Shown here in pieces: positions 8,473 through 17,667 of a DNA stretch of 64,000 nt; positions within the stretch are counted from its first letter, which is position 1; the number at the start of each line of letters is the position of its first letter. The stretch lies in assembly GCF_003233845.1 (NCBI RefSeq), contig NZ_QKRB01000046.1, positions 1 through 64,000 of the forward strand, in the 5' to 3' direction. The translations under genes and the position numbers were made by a program. The notes under the pieces were generated by a model that worked only from the letters and a program-made list of their open reading frames with translations, had not been told where the DNA came from and did no database searches. This DNA comes from Paenibacillus sambharensis. Lineage in GTDB: Bacteria > Bacillota > Bacilli > Paenibacillales > Paenibacillaceae.

Positions 8473-10662
8473 CTACTGCTGGTTATCGTGCCCCGCGTCC
8501 CTTACCCGCAGCAGCCGCATGCTGTTCAAGGTAACGGCGAGCGTAGCGCCCATGTCGGCCAATATGGCAATCCAGAGGGTTAAGAGCCCCGGAGCCAGGA
8601 GGGCCAGCGCAGCCGCCTTAATCCCCAATGAGAAAACGATATTCTGCTTGATTATACCGACTGCCCTGCGGCTCAGCTTGATGGTGAACGGCAGCTTCTC
8701 CAAGTCGTCGGCCATCAGCACAATATCCGCCGTCTCAAGCGCCGCATCCGAGCCCGCTCCTCCCATTGCAATCCCTACATCAGCCGAAGCAAGGGCAGGT
8801 GCGTCGTTGACTCCGTCTCCCACCATAGCCACATTTCCATACTTCTCCTTCAACCCCTTAACCGCTTCTACCTTATGCTGAGGCAGCAGCTCAGCCCGGT
8901 ACTCATTCACACCGACTTCGGCAGCTACCGCCTCCGCAGCCAGCCGGTTGTCACCAGTCAGCACAGCCGTATGCATAACGCCTGCCTGCTTCAGTGCGGC
9001 TATCGTCTGCCTGCTCGTAGCGCGCAGCTCGTCCGCCACCGCGATCAGCAGTTCAATCCCGGAACCGGACCCCGCAGCCATTACCGTCTTGCCCTCCGCC
9101 TGAAGCCTCTCGATCTGTTCCGTCAGGCCGCCGTACTGCTGCGAATCAGCCAGCAGCTCCGCAAACAGCCTGGGGCTGCCTACCTGATACAAGCTGCCTT
9201 CTACAGCCGCCTGGGCGCCAAGTCCTGTCATGGACTTGAAGTTCTGCGCCTGCGGCAGAACAGCTCCGCTGTCCTCCGCCTTGCGGACTATTGCAGCTGC
9301 AAGCGGATGCGTGGAGCCCTTCTCGACTGCGGCAGCTTTGCCAAGCGCCTCATGCAGGGATGCTTCTCCTACCGGGACCAGATCGGTTACAACCGGAACA
9401 CCGCGGGTCAAGGTACCCGTCTTATCGAATACGACGGCCTTTATTCTTCCGGCTTCCTCCAGATATACACCTCCTTTGATCAATACGCCGCGCTTCGCTG
9501 CACTGCCAATCGCCGTAACAATGGCAATCGGCGTCGAAATCACCAATGCGCATGGGCAGCCAACAACAAGAACAGCCAGACCCTCATATACCCAATGTGA
9601 CCAATCCGCTCCCCCGATCAAGGGAGGCAGAACCGCTACGCCGAGTGCCACCAGCATGATGAACGGCGTATAGTAGCGGGCGAACCGGTCAACGAATGCC
9701 TGCGAAGGCGCCCTCTCGGCCTGGGCCTCCTCAACCAGGTGAATAATTTTGGCCAGCGTCGTGTCCGCCGAGGTCCGTGTGACCTCAATTATCAGCAGGC
9801 CCTCGCCATTGATCGTGCCGGCAAATACCTCATCTCCATCCCGCTTCCATGCAGGAATTGATTCGCCTGTAATGGCCGCCTGATTGATGCCGGACTCTCC
9901 GTTTATAATCACACCATCCATGGCAATCTTCTGTCCGGGCTTTACAACCATGCGGTCGCCCACACGGATATCCTCGACAGGTATTGAGACCTGTCGGCCG
10001 TTCCGTTCAATCGTCGCTTCCCGGGGAGCGATATCCATCAGGGACCGGATCGACTGCCGGGCCTTGTTCATGGAATAAGACTCCAGTGCCTCACTGACCG
10101 CAAACAGGAGCACGACGATGGCTCCTTCGCTCCATTCGCCGATTATCGCAGCACCAATTACCGCAATCGTCATCAGCGTATTCATATCAAAGCGAAGACT
10201 GGCCAGATTGCTTATTCCCTTCTTGAACATCCCGTACCCGCCTGTAATAATGGATGCGGAGAAGAGCATGATAGACAGAAGGCTCTCTTCCCAAGCCTGC
10301 AGCCAGAGGGCAATCACCCCTGCAGCGAGCAGCAGGCCGGATGCAATGACAGTCAGCACCGCCTTGTTTCGCCAGAACGGCTCCTTAGGCCGCTCTTCCA
10401 CGCGCTGGTGCTCGGGATATAGCTTCAGGCGCTCGAATTCTCCCGCCTTCTCCAGCTCACCCAGCGATGCGGAGCCATAGACAGTGATTTTCGCCGCACC
10501 GAAGTTAACCTGCGCCTCCGTAACGCCCGGAAGCTCACGCACCTTCTTCTCGAAGGTTCCTGCACAGCCTGCGCAAGTAAAGCCCTGAACCCGATACACA
10601 TGCCGGTCCCGTTCGTCTGCACCTGCTGCTGCACTATCCCGTCCGCCTTCCGGATTAGCCAT
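8473..10662 (-). CDS. cadA: Zinc/cadmium/lead-exporting P1B-type ATPase
   Basis: Pumps divalent soft metals out of the cell at the expense of ATP. Domains in order: one N-terminal heavy-metal-associated domain with CAGC, membrane segments, the actuator TGES, the CPC membrane motif (VVGCPCALVIS), the phosphorylation motif DKTGTLT, the nucleotide-site THPLA, and GDGVNDAPAL. The last membrane segments read SLGIKAAALAL and ILADMGATL; this Lys and Asp mark the Zn/Cd/Pb subgroup (P1B-2) rather than copper pumps. The start at ATG 10662 has GGAGGG and overlaps the end of cadC by 8 bases, indicating translational coupling. Confidence 0.94.
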   Translation of the reverse strand: MANPEGGRDSAAAGADERDRHVYRVQGFTCAGCAGTFEKKVRELPGVTEAQVNFGAAKITVYGSASLGELEKAGEFERLKLYPEHQRVEERPKEPFWRNKAVLTVIASGLLLAAGVIALWLQAWEESLLSIMLFSASIITGGYGMFKKGISNLASLRFDMNTLMTIAVIGAAIIGEWSEGAIVVLLFAVSEALESYSMNKARQSIRSLMDIAPREATIERNGRQVSIPVEDIRVGDRMVVKPGQKIAMDGVIINGESGINQAAITGESIPAWKRDGDEVFAGTINGEGLLIIEVTRTSADTTLAKIIHLVEEAQAERAPSQAFVDRFARYYTPFIMLVALGVAVLPPLIGGADWSHWVYEGLAVLVVGCPCALVISTPIAIVTAIGSAAKRGVLIKGGVYLEEAGRIKAVVFDKTGTLTRGVPVVTDLVPVGEASLHEALGKAAAVEKGSTHPLAAAIVRKAEDSGAVLPQAQNFKSMTGLGAQAAVEGSLYQVGSPRLFAELLADSQQYGGLTEQIERLQAEGKTVMAAGSGSGIELLIAVADELRATSRQTIAALKQAGVMHTAVLTGDNRLAAEAVAAEVGVNEYRAELLPQHKVEAVKGLKEKYGNVAMVGDGVNDAPALASADVGIAMGGAGSDAALETADIVLMADDLEKLPFTIKLSRRAVGIIKQNIVFSLGIKAAALALLAPGLLTLWIAILADMGATLAVTLNSMRLLRVRDAGHDNQQ

Positions 10663-11044
10663 GAAGCTCACCCTCCATTCCATGCGCTACAGCATTCCTG
10701 ACCAGCTCCCGGACATGCTCATCATCCAGTGAATAGAACACCAGCTTGCCGTCCTTGCGGGATTTGGCCAGCCCCTTGTCACGCAGCAGCCGGAGATGAT
10801 GAGAAGCAGTCGCTGTACTGGAACCAATGACATGAGCCACGTCGCAGACGCACATCTCGTCTTCAATAGTCAACGCATAGGCGATTTTCATCCGGGTTTC
10901 ATCGGCCAGCGCCTTGAACATCCGTACCGGCACAGTCAGCTGCTGCTCGGACAGATTTTGCTGGACTCTCTGCACCTTCACTTCATCAAAGCATTCGATC
11001 TCACACAGCTCGCCATGCCGGGAACTCTGCTTAGTGGTTACCAT
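10655..11044 (-). CDS. cadC: CadC-type ArsR family metal-sensing repressor
   Basis: Winged-helix repressor that releases DNA when it binds Cd, Pb or Zn. The N-terminal CEIECFDE and the helix segment DEMCVCDVA carry the cysteines of the CadC metal site. The recognition helix region reads GSSTATASHHLRLLRDKGL. ATG 11044 is preceded by AAAGGTGG at good spacing; the GTG at 11056 falls inside that Shine-Dalgarno and was rejected. It is cotranscribed with cadA and faces two CadC-type operators. Confidence 0.93.
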   Translation of the reverse strand: MVTTKQSSRHGELCEIECFDEVKVQRVQQNLSEQQLTVPVRMFKALADETRMKIAYALTIEDEMCVCDVAHVIGSSTATASHHLRLLRDKGLAKSRKDGKLVFYSLDDEHVRELVRNAVAHGMEGELHG

Positions 11045-11071
11045 AGCTAATGCCACCTTTCAGTAAAACAT

Positions 11072-11087
11072 TCAAACGTCCATTTGA
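11072..11087. promoter_or_regulatory. CadC operator, promoter-proximal
   Basis: TCAAACGTCCATTTGA is a TCAAA-N6-TTTGA palindrome. That is the half-site and spacing of the known cad operator of plasmid pI258. It lies about 28 bases upstream of cadC and abuts a TATAAT -10 hexamer (minus strand, 11092-11087). Confidence 0.75.
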
Positions 11088-11116
11088 TTATAGTGTACTG
11101 CATAATGAAACTATAT

Positions 11117-11132
11117 TCAAATACTCGTTTGA
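11117..11132. promoter_or_regulatory. CadC operator, distal copy
   Basis: TCAAATACTCGTTTGA has the same half-sites and the same 6-base spacer as the proximal site, 45 bases away centre to centre. Confidence 0.7.
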
Positions 11133-11164
11133 ATGTGTGTCGGGATTCCCGCTGGCTGGATATC

Positions 11165-11207
11165 AAAAAAACCGCCTGCTCCCTTTTACAAAAAGGGAAC
11201 AGGCGGC
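11165..11207 (-). terminator. Terminator after the DUF368 gene
   Basis: On the minus strand a long stem (CCGCCTG with CAGGCGG, then CCCTTTT with AAAAGGG) is followed by seven T. Confidence 0.85.
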
Positions 11208-11244
11208 TTATAAAGCGATGTATCCGATAGAAAATGCTGCTTGC

Positions 11245-12060
11245 TTAGCGGTCAAACCGACCAATCAGCAAGGAAGCCCCGTAGCCGACTACAAGCATGA
11301 CCAGACAGATCAGAAGCGTACCAATCTGCGAGGTAAAGCCAGGGAACACAACCACAATGGAACCCACCACCATACCGATAATGACAGCGTAAGTCCCCAC
11401 TGTATAATGGGCGAGCAGGAAGTGAATCAGTCTGCTCATGACAAGAATGCCGATCACGACTCCACAGCCAACCACACCAATGACCAGCAAATTCCGGTCC
11501 GATAATGCCCCGATAACGGTCGGGTAAGCGCCAAGCAGCAGGAGCACGAAAGAGCCGCTGATGCCCGGCAGGATCATGGCTGAGCTGGCAAGCCACCCAG
11601 CAAAGAACAGGAAGATATAATCTCCGGCCGTGAAATTCTGGATTACGCTATCGAGCCCGTCCTCCCGGGCAAAAGCAGTCAGCGCCACGAGCACGGCTGC
11701 TATCGCAACCAGCAGATAGTGCGAGGCGCGAAACGACTTTCTATACTCAATTTTCCGCAGAAGCAGTGGAATAATGCCCAGAATCAGACCCAGGAAGAAG
11801 AAGAAGGTTGGTTTCGGGTGATGCTCCAGCAGCCATTCCATCAGACCGCTTAAGGTGAACACCGCTGCCAGTATACCGATTCCAAGCGGTATCAGGAACG
11901 CAAAATGCTGCTTCCAATTGCGACTGAAGATGCCGTTAATGGCCTCCAGCAGCTGCTTGTAGATACCCAGCGCGAGCGCCATCGTCCCGCCGCTGACTCC
12001 CGGAATCAGATCGCTGATCCCCATCACTGCGCCTCTAATGATATTACGCCATTCCATCAC
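11245..12060 (-). CDS. DUF368 family polyprenyl-phosphate transporter (PopT type)
   Basis: Polytopic membrane protein of about 270 residues with eight or more hydrophobic segments. It has the two inverted family signatures, SDLIPGVSGGTMAL near the N-terminus and SAMILPGISGSFVLLLLG in the middle, which suggests an internal duplication with re-entrant loops. DUF368 proteins have been shown to recycle undecaprenyl phosphate across the membrane (the PopT family). The function here is by family. It has its own terminator. A VanZ-family gene lies next upstream on the same strand. Confidence 0.85.
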   Translation of the reverse strand: MMEWRNIIRGAVMGISDLIPGVSGGTMALALGIYKQLLEAINGIFSRNWKQHFAFLIPLGIGILAAVFTLSGLMEWLLEHHPKPTFFFFLGLILGIIPLLLRKIEYRKSFRASHYLLVAIAAVLVALTAFAREDGLDSVIQNFTAGDYIFLFFAGWLASSAMILPGISGSFVLLLLGAYPTVIGALSDRNLLVIGVVGCGVVIGILVMSRLIHFLLAHYTVGTYAVIIGMVVGSIVVVFPGFTSQIGTLLICLVMLVVGYGASLLIGRFDR

Positions 12061-12179
12061 GACTCACTGCTCCTATTCCACATTATAATATCTGTCTCTA
12101 AACTGCACCCGTAACAGGCTGTCTCCATTTTACAATATGTAGCATGCATAATTCGAGCATTATTATCCGCATTCGCCTA

Positions 12180-12740
12180 TTACTTGAAACTTGCCTTATC
12201 GGCCAGCCTTCGGAGTAAAGGGACTGCTGTTATAATTCGATACAATACGTATCCAATCCCTGCACCTATCGTGTTAAAAATCAAGTCATCCACATCGGAA
12301 TTCCGGTGACCGAGCATATTCTGGCTGATTTCAACGGCAAACGATACAGCCAGCCCAAACAGGCAGGTCAGCAGCAGGCTGTGGAATGCCTTGTGCAGCA
12401 TAGGCGCCATCATGCCAAGAGGGACAAACAAGGCAATATTTCCTCCTGCGTACAACAGTCCGAAGACCGGGATGCCGTCCTGCATTCTTCGGAACTGCCG
12501 GATCGTCTCCTGCAGGGGAACCGTATTGTCGAATGGCAGGGGCAACAGCGGCCAAGTAAGTCCGCGCAGCGGAAAGAAGGTCATGTACAGGAAGCCCATG
12601 ACATAAACGAAGCTCACCTGCATAAAGATTTCGTGGAGCACGCGATGCCGCTCTCTTCTACGGCTCCGCCACAGCCGGATTCTCCTTCTCTCCCAGATGA
12701 TAACTGCTATAACAGCAAAAATGATGAAGCCGGTATCCAA
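12180..12740 (-). CDS. VanZ family membrane protein
   Basis: About 186 residues with four to five hydrophobic segments. The family features are FPLRGLTWP, NIALFVPLGMM, VEISQNMLGHRNSDVDDLIFNTIG and a final membrane helix. VanZ itself lowers teicoplanin susceptibility by an incompletely understood envelope effect; most homologues are uncharacterised. It lies about 120 bases upstream of the DUF368 gene on the same strand, so they may share transcription. The start near 12740 has no strong Shine-Dalgarno that I could see. Confidence 0.82.
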   Translation of the reverse strand: MDTGFIIFAVIAVIIWERRRIRLWRSRRRERHRVLHEIFMQVSFVYVMGFLYMTFFPLRGLTWPLLPLPFDNTVPLQETIRQFRRMQDGIPVFGLLYAGGNIALFVPLGMMAPMLHKAFHSLLLTCLFGLAVSFAVEISQNMLGHRNSDVDDLIFNTIGAGIGYVLYRIITAVPLLRRLADKASFK

Positions 12741-12813
12741 GACAGAACAAACCCCTTTCTAAAGGCTAATTGTAACCTATACCGGATTACGGGGGCAATG
12801 GACCTGTCCATAC

Positions 12814-12866
12814 AAAAAGCCCCCAGTCAGCCAGCCGGATACCGGATGAGCTGTAACTGAAGGGCT
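12814..12866 (-). terminator. Terminator after the AraC-type regulator
   Basis: The minus-strand stem AGCCC-CAGT pairs with ACTG-GGGCT around an inner CAGC/GCTG and ends in TTTTT. Confidence 0.65.
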
Positions 12867-12906
12867 CGATTTAACAAACTCTTACTATTATTGCTGCTGC
12901 AGCCAA

Positions 12907-13722
12907 TCAGGCCTCATACTCCCGTTTGGAGAAGCGGCTCGGCGACAAGCCGAAATGCTTCTTGAACGAACGGCTGAAATAATAAACATCCTGATAGCCG
13001 ACCAAATGCGAGATATCCTTAAGCGAGGCGCGTGATGTAACCAGCATTTGCTTGGCGCGCTGCATGCGGATCCGGATCAGGTAATCGATCGGACTCATCC
13101 CGACATGATTTTTGAACAGGGTTGCATAATACCCCACGCTCAGGTTCGCCAGCTCAGCCAGGCTCTGAAGGGAGATCGGCTTCATGTAATGCTGCTGCAT
13201 GTACTCCTTCGTCCTCTCCACCGCCTGAAGGGCCTCACGGTCCTGACAAACCTCCTCGCCATAGGCAAGCAGCCGTGAGAGGAAGGTATAGAACAGCGCT
13301 TTGGAGCGGAACTGCTCAATCTTGCCCGGCTTGTTCCAGTTGTGCAGCATGTCCTCCAGCACCTGAACATCGCCCTCCACATCCGCTGCATTCAGGAAGG
13401 AATGGGAGCCTTCCGGATCAGTAGGCATTTCACCCGAAGCATCGCTGTACAGGATCATATAAAATTCCAGCGGCATACTGTCTCTTGGAACGGAAACCGT
13501 CATTCTCCGGTCCGCTTCCATATGGAAGACACTTCCTCTCGAAGCTTCGTAATAGCTGCCGTCAAAGCAGAATTCACCTATGCCGCCGCGCACATAGACG
13601 AAACACGAAGCGGGCACTGCATAAGCATGCTGCTCAGCACCGGGCTCCTCCACCGTGTTAAATACCCCGACCAGCGAGAAGGATGCCTGCCCCAGCCGGT
13701 CGATTAACCAGGATCGATTCAT
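12907..13722 (-). CDS. AraC family transcriptional regulator of the siderophore permease operon
   Basis: N-terminal cupin-like sensor half (residues about 15-150) and a C-terminal AraC double helix-turn-helix. Recognisable blocks are PISLQSLAELANLSVGYYA, then SLKDISHLVGYQDVYYFSRS and FKKHFGLSPSRF. ATG 13722 has AAGGAGTGG directly upstream. It is the third gene of a run with two FecCD-type permeases, 46 bases downstream of the second. In Bacillus a comparable AraC protein (Btr) senses a siderophore and activates its uptake genes, which suggests but does not show the same role. Confidence 0.85.
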   Translation of the reverse strand: MNRSWLIDRLGQASFSLVGVFNTVEEPGAEQHAYAVPASCFVYVRGGIGEFCFDGSYYEASRGSVFHMEADRRMTVSVPRDSMPLEFYMILYSDASGEMPTDPEGSHSFLNAADVEGDVQVLEDMLHNWNKPGKIEQFRSKALFYTFLSRLLAYGEEVCQDREALQAVERTKEYMQQHYMKPISLQSLAELANLSVGYYATLFKNHVGMSPIDYLIRIRMQRAKQMLVTSRASLKDISHLVGYQDVYYFSRSFKKHFGLSPSRFSKREYEA

Positions 13723-13768
13723 TATCCCCACTCCTTTCCCTATCAACGCATTCAAGCAGTTTGTCTGT

Positions 13769-14776
13769 CTATCTTGTTCTTAGCAGCAAGTAAATAAAAT
13801 ATGGCGCTCCAATAATAGCCACCACTATACCCGCAGACACCTCGGTTGTACCCAGAATCACGCGCCCGATCGCATCAGCTGCGAGCACCAGCAGCGCACC
13901 CGTCATCGCACTTGCCGGGATCAGATACTGATGCTGCGGACCAATAAGCCTTCTTGTCAAATGTGGGGCGAGCAGGCCCACGAAGCCGATTCCGCCGCCT
14001 ACCGCAACACATGCCGCTGCCAGCGCAACGGCTGCTGCTATCAGGGATTGCCTGGTACGCTCTACAGCCGTGCCAAGTCCAATGGCCACCTGCTCTGTCA
14101 GCGTAATAATATTCAGATGACGTGCATATAGCATCGTCAGCGGTACCAGGATCACGATCCATGGAAGCAGGGCAAGCACGTACTGCCAATTCGTTGCCCA
14201 AAGCGTACCTGCCAGCCATGTATATACAAACTGGTATTCATTCGAATCCATCATCGTGGCAAGAACCATCATGGCAGCATTGATACCGGCTGCCAGTGCC
14301 ACACCAATGAGCACAATCCGGATCGGGCGGATGCCCTCTCCCCGCTTGTATGACAGTATGTACAGTGCTGCAGCTGTTGCGAAGGCTCCAAGCATGGCGA
14401 CTACAGGCAGGGCAAAGATCGAGCTGAAGGTGCCCATCAACCCGGAAATCACATACAGGCTGACACCCAGACCCGCACCGCTCGTAATGCCAAGGATAGC
14501 CGGATCAGCCAGAGGATTGCGTGTTACAGCCTGCAGTACAGCTCCCGAGACGGCCAGACCGGCGCCTACAAGAATGGCCAATACGATGCGGGGAAGCCGG
14601 AACTCCAGCAGCACCAGCTCCTGCTTGGGTGTACCGTAGCCGAACAAAGTCTTCACGATGTCAACCGGCGGGATCCACTTATAGCCCATATTCGCGCTCG
14701 CCAGAAACATCAATACAATTGCACCGCCCAGGATGCTCATCACGAGCGCGGACCGGCTGCTCCTGTTGATGCTCAT
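13769..14776 (-). CDS. Iron-siderophore ABC transporter permease (FecCD family), second subunit
   Basis: About 335 residues with roughly ten membrane helices. Family blocks: LPRIVLAILVGAGLAVSGAVLQAVTRNPLADPAILGITSGAGLG in the N-terminal half, GGGIGFVGLLAPHLTRRLIG (the ATPase-contact region) and EVSAGIVVAIIGAPYFIYLL at the end. It overlaps the upstream permease by one base at its start codon, so the two form a heteromeric pair. No substrate-binding protein or ATPase gene is adjacent. Confidence 0.93.
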   Translation of the reverse strand: MSINRSSRSALVMSILGGAIVLMFLASANMGYKWIPPVDIVKTLFGYGTPKQELVLLEFRLPRIVLAILVGAGLAVSGAVLQAVTRNPLADPAILGITSGAGLGVSLYVISGLMGTFSSIFALPVVAMLGAFATAAALYILSYKRGEGIRPIRIVLIGVALAAGINAAMMVLATMMDSNEYQFVYTWLAGTLWATNWQYVLALLPWIVILVPLTMLYARHLNIITLTEQVAIGLGTAVERTRQSLIAAAVALAAACVAVGGGIGFVGLLAPHLTRRLIGPQHQYLIPASAMTGALLVLAADAIGRVILGTTEVSAGIVVAIIGAPYFIYLLLRTR

Positions 14777-15831
14777 CAGAACTCCCTCCTTTCTTTCCTG
14801 GCAACATAGAGGAAGAAAGGTACGCCGATCATGGCGATCAGGGCGCCAAGGGGAACTTCCCTAGGAGGGTTGATCATGCGGGCGCCAAAGTCGCCAGCGA
14901 CTACCAGGATAGCACCCAGCACGGCCGTACAGGGAATCACCCAGCGGTAATCCACCCCAACCAGCGAACGAGTCAGATGAGGGATGACCAAGCCCACGAA
15001 GGCCACCGGGCCTACGAGTGACACACTGCCGCCTGACAGCATGAACACAATGACCAGACTCGCCAGCCGGATCAGTCCGGTCCGCTGCCCGAGCCCGGCG
15101 GCTATTTCCTCGCCCAAACTAAGAACCGTAATGGAGCGTGCCAGCACAAATGCTGCGAGCAGCCCCGCGATAATCCATGGAAGTGCAATCTGTACCTGTA
15201 TCCACCGGGTACCCGCAACGCCGCCAGCAAACCAGAAGGCCATCTCCTGGCCGACGCGGTAATGAAGCGCAAGCCCTTGACTGACCGCCAGAAACAATGC
15301 CGAGATAGCGGAACCAGCAAGCACCAGACGCACTGGGGAAAGTCCTCCCCGCACAGCGGAGCCTATGCCGAAGACAAGTGCTGTTGACATGGCTGCTCCT
15401 GCAAAGCAAAACAGCATAATGCCTTGATAGCTCTGAGCCGGAAAAAATGCAAAGCTGACTGCAAGCATAAGCGTTGCACCTGCATTAATGCCCAGTATGC
15501 CGGGATCAGCCATTGGATTGCGTGAAATACCCTGCATGATCGCACCGCTCACGGCAAAGCTGGCTCCTACCAGCGCGGCCGCTATTGTCCGCGGCAGCCG
15601 GAGCTCATAGATGATCTGATGGTCGGTAATAGCCGGGTTAAAAGCAATCAGCGACCGCCATACCTCGGCGAAGCTGATGTTCCGCGGACCAAATGCAATG
15701 GCAGCCCCCATCGCCAGGATCAGGAGGGCTGTCCCGGCAATCAAGATCAGAATGGCATTAACAGGCCTGGCCTTAACTGCCGGTATAGCTTGTTTACCAG
15801 AGGTCGGCGATTGCTGCGCCGAAGAATCCAT
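14776..15831 (-). CDS. Iron-siderophore ABC transporter permease (FecCD family), first subunit
   Basis: Partner of the next gene. About 30 polar N-terminal residues precede the first helix. The family signature LPRTIAAALVGASFAVSGAIMQ is followed by RNPMADPGILGINAGA, later GPVAFVGLVIPHLTRSLVG and EVPLGALIAMIGVPFFLYV. ATG 15831 has AGGTGA at good spacing. It is the first gene of the operon and is preceded by two Fur-type boxes, so iron repression is likely. The binding protein and ATPase must be supplied from elsewhere in the genome. Confidence 0.93.
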   Translation of the reverse strand: MDSSAQQSPTSGKQAIPAVKARPVNAILILIAGTALLILAMGAAIAFGPRNISFAEVWRSLIAFNPAITDHQIIYELRLPRTIAAALVGASFAVSGAIMQGISRNPMADPGILGINAGATLMLAVSFAFFPAQSYQGIMLFCFAGAAMSTALVFGIGSAVRGGLSPVRLVLAGSAISALFLAVSQGLALHYRVGQEMAFWFAGGVAGTRWIQVQIALPWIIAGLLAAFVLARSITVLSLGEEIAAGLGQRTGLIRLASLVIVFMLSGGSVSLVGPVAFVGLVIPHLTRSLVGVDYRWVIPCTAVLGAILVVAGDFGARMINPPREVPLGALIAMIGVPFFLYVARKERREF

Positions 15832-15852
15832 ATGTTCACCTACATCCAGTAA

Positions 15853-15867
15853 TGAGAATCATTTTCA
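15853..15867. promoter_or_regulatory. Fur box, proximal
   Basis: TGAGAATCATTTTCA matches the 7-1-7 Fur core TGATAATnATTATCA at most positions. It sits 22 bases upstream of the first permease start. Confidence 0.75.
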
Positions 15868-15887
15868 CAACTCACATCTCCATTATT

Positions 15888-15902
15888 TGAGAAAGATTCT
15901 CA
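15888..15902. promoter_or_regulatory. Fur box, distal
   Basis: TGAGAAAGATTCTCA is a 7-1-7 dyad with the same TGAGAA half-site as the proximal box, 35 bases away. Confidence 0.7.
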
Positions 15903-16131
15903 TTTGTCAATATTTTTCTTCATGGTATGCTCATCAATCTTTCATGTCATGGCATGTTTTTCATTATAGCGAAATCCCGTTTTGCTTGCGAATATTGAAT
16001 ATTCTCTCCCATGCACCCGGGAAGGAAACGGCTTGCCTTTTGTCGAATGAAGTCAGATCGGCCCTTAGATTGTTGTCACCTTCGTAAAGGCCATTTCTAC
16101 TGACTATATGCGAAAGAGAGGACCGTACCGT

Positions 16132-17667
16132 ATGTTATCCCGGTCTCAAGCAAAGCGCGGACTTATTCTTCTTATGAGCTTCGTCCTGTTCAGCAGCATC
16201 GTGCCCTTATCAGGCTCCGCCCAAGCGGCAGGCTCCATCGTGAACCCGAAGCAGACCTACACGTACAATATCATGGTCCAGGATCTTAAGAAGCTGGAGC
16301 AGGCTTACCCGGAGCTGATCAAGACGCAAACCATCGGCAAAAGCGAATACGGTCGTGATATCTGGTCAGTTGATCTGGGCAGGGGACCTGCGGTAATTAT
16401 GCTGAACGGTTCTCATCATGCCAGAGAATGGATGACAACCATCCTGCTGATGACCATGGTCGACCGTTACGCACAAGCTTATGTCCGGAATACGGCGTGG
16501 AACGGTTATGCCGTTCGGGAGCTGCTTGATCACGTTACCTTCCGAATCGTTCCCATGGTTAACCCGGATGGCGTAACCCTTCAGCAGCAAGGGCTGTCCG
16601 CCTTCCCGGAAGAGGATCATGCCGCTCTGCTGAAGATGAACGGCGGCAGCCGGAACTTCAAGCGCTGGAAGGCCAATGCCAAGGGGATTGATCTGAACAG
16701 GCAGTATCCGGCTGACTGGACAGGCATCCGAAATCCTGCCCCGGGGCCTTATTACATGAATTATAAAGGCGTTAAGCCGCTGCAGGCCAAGGAAGCGCAG
16801 GCTATGGCAGAAGCTACCCTTGCCGCTTCACCGGAGCTCGCGCTGGCCTACCATTCGTCAGGCGAGATTGTTTACTGGCATTTCCACACCAAGCCTGCCA
16901 GCATCGCCCGCGACAAGGCGCTTGTCCGGCGTTACAGCGCCATGACAGGCTACCGCATTGTTACCCCGACGGCCAATCCGTCTGGAGGAGGCTATACCGA
17001 CTGGTTTATCAGCACCTTTGACCGCCCCGGCATGACACCAGAGCTTGCCCGCGCTGCCGGAGAGGTTCATGTACCCCTCACCGAGTGGGACCGGATCTGG
17101 AGGCAGCACCAGAATACCGGCTGGATGCTGGCGGCAGAAGGATACAGCCTCTGGATGGGCCGTCAGCAGGCTGTCAAGGCTGATCATGAGCTCCGGCTGA
17201 CACGGACAGAGCGGGCTTCCAAGTGGCCGCAGCTCAAATCCGCCAAGCTCGATATTGTGTATCCTGGACGCTATGAGATTCTTAGAGTCAAGGGAGACTG
17301 GGCGGAGATCGCAACAGCCTCCGGCTCCAGATGGATCAGCAGCGGTGCTGCCGTACAAGGCACCTTCGAGGTTCTGCAGGATACCCGGCTGGAAGTCTCA
17401 CCATCGACCGGTCTGTACGCCTCACCGCTGGACCGGCAGCCAACGTCAGCACGACTGTCCCGCCAGACGGTACAGGCTATAGAACGCTGGCAGGATTGGT
17501 ACCTCATATCGACCTTCAGCGGAGCCCTCTGGGTGAAGGAATCGGAGGTCAGTACAGTTGGCACGTCAGAGCTTTCCGGGCAATCTGAAGCACAGGCTGA
17601 ACAAGAGCTGAATGCCGAGCAGTCCGAGACGCAGCCTCAACAAGGGCTGAATGCCGAGCAGCGCTAG
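16132..17667 (+). CDS. Secreted M14 family zinc carboxypeptidase with SH3-like tail
   Basis: Exported metallocarboxypeptidase that would trim peptides or cell-wall peptides outside the cell. A signal peptide (LILLMSFVLFSSIVPLSGSAQA) precedes the catalytic domain. That domain has the zinc motif HHAREW, the substrate-site KGIDLNRQYPADW, the later zinc histidine in LALAYHSSGE and a glutamate-bearing TPELA. About 120 further residues resemble two SH3-like repeats (IVYPGRYEIL...WISS and GLYASPL...LWVKESEV). The end carries two 13-residue repeats (SEAQAEQELNAEQ, SETQPQQGLNAEQ). ATG 16132 follows AGAGAGG at good spacing; an upstream ATG at 16108 lacks one. Confidence 0.9.
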   Translation: MLSRSQAKRGLILLMSFVLFSSIVPLSGSAQAAGSIVNPKQTYTYNIMVQDLKKLEQAYPELIKTQTIGKSEYGRDIWSVDLGRGPAVIMLNGSHHAREWMTTILLMTMVDRYAQAYVRNTAWNGYAVRELLDHVTFRIVPMVNPDGVTLQQQGLSAFPEEDHAALLKMNGGSRNFKRWKANAKGIDLNRQYPADWTGIRNPAPGPYYMNYKGVKPLQAKEAQAMAEATLAASPELALAYHSSGEIVYWHFHTKPASIARDKALVRRYSAMTGYRIVTPTANPSGGGYTDWFISTFDRPGMTPELARAAGEVHVPLTEWDRIWRQHQNTGWMLAAEGYSLWMGRQQAVKADHELRLTRTERASKWPQLKSAKLDIVYPGRYEILRVKGDWAEIATASGSRWISSGAAVQGTFEVLQDTRLEVSPSTGLYASPLDRQPTSARLSRQTVQAIERWQDWYLISTFSGALWVKESEVSTVGTSELSGQSEAQAEQELNAEQSETQPQQGLNAEQR

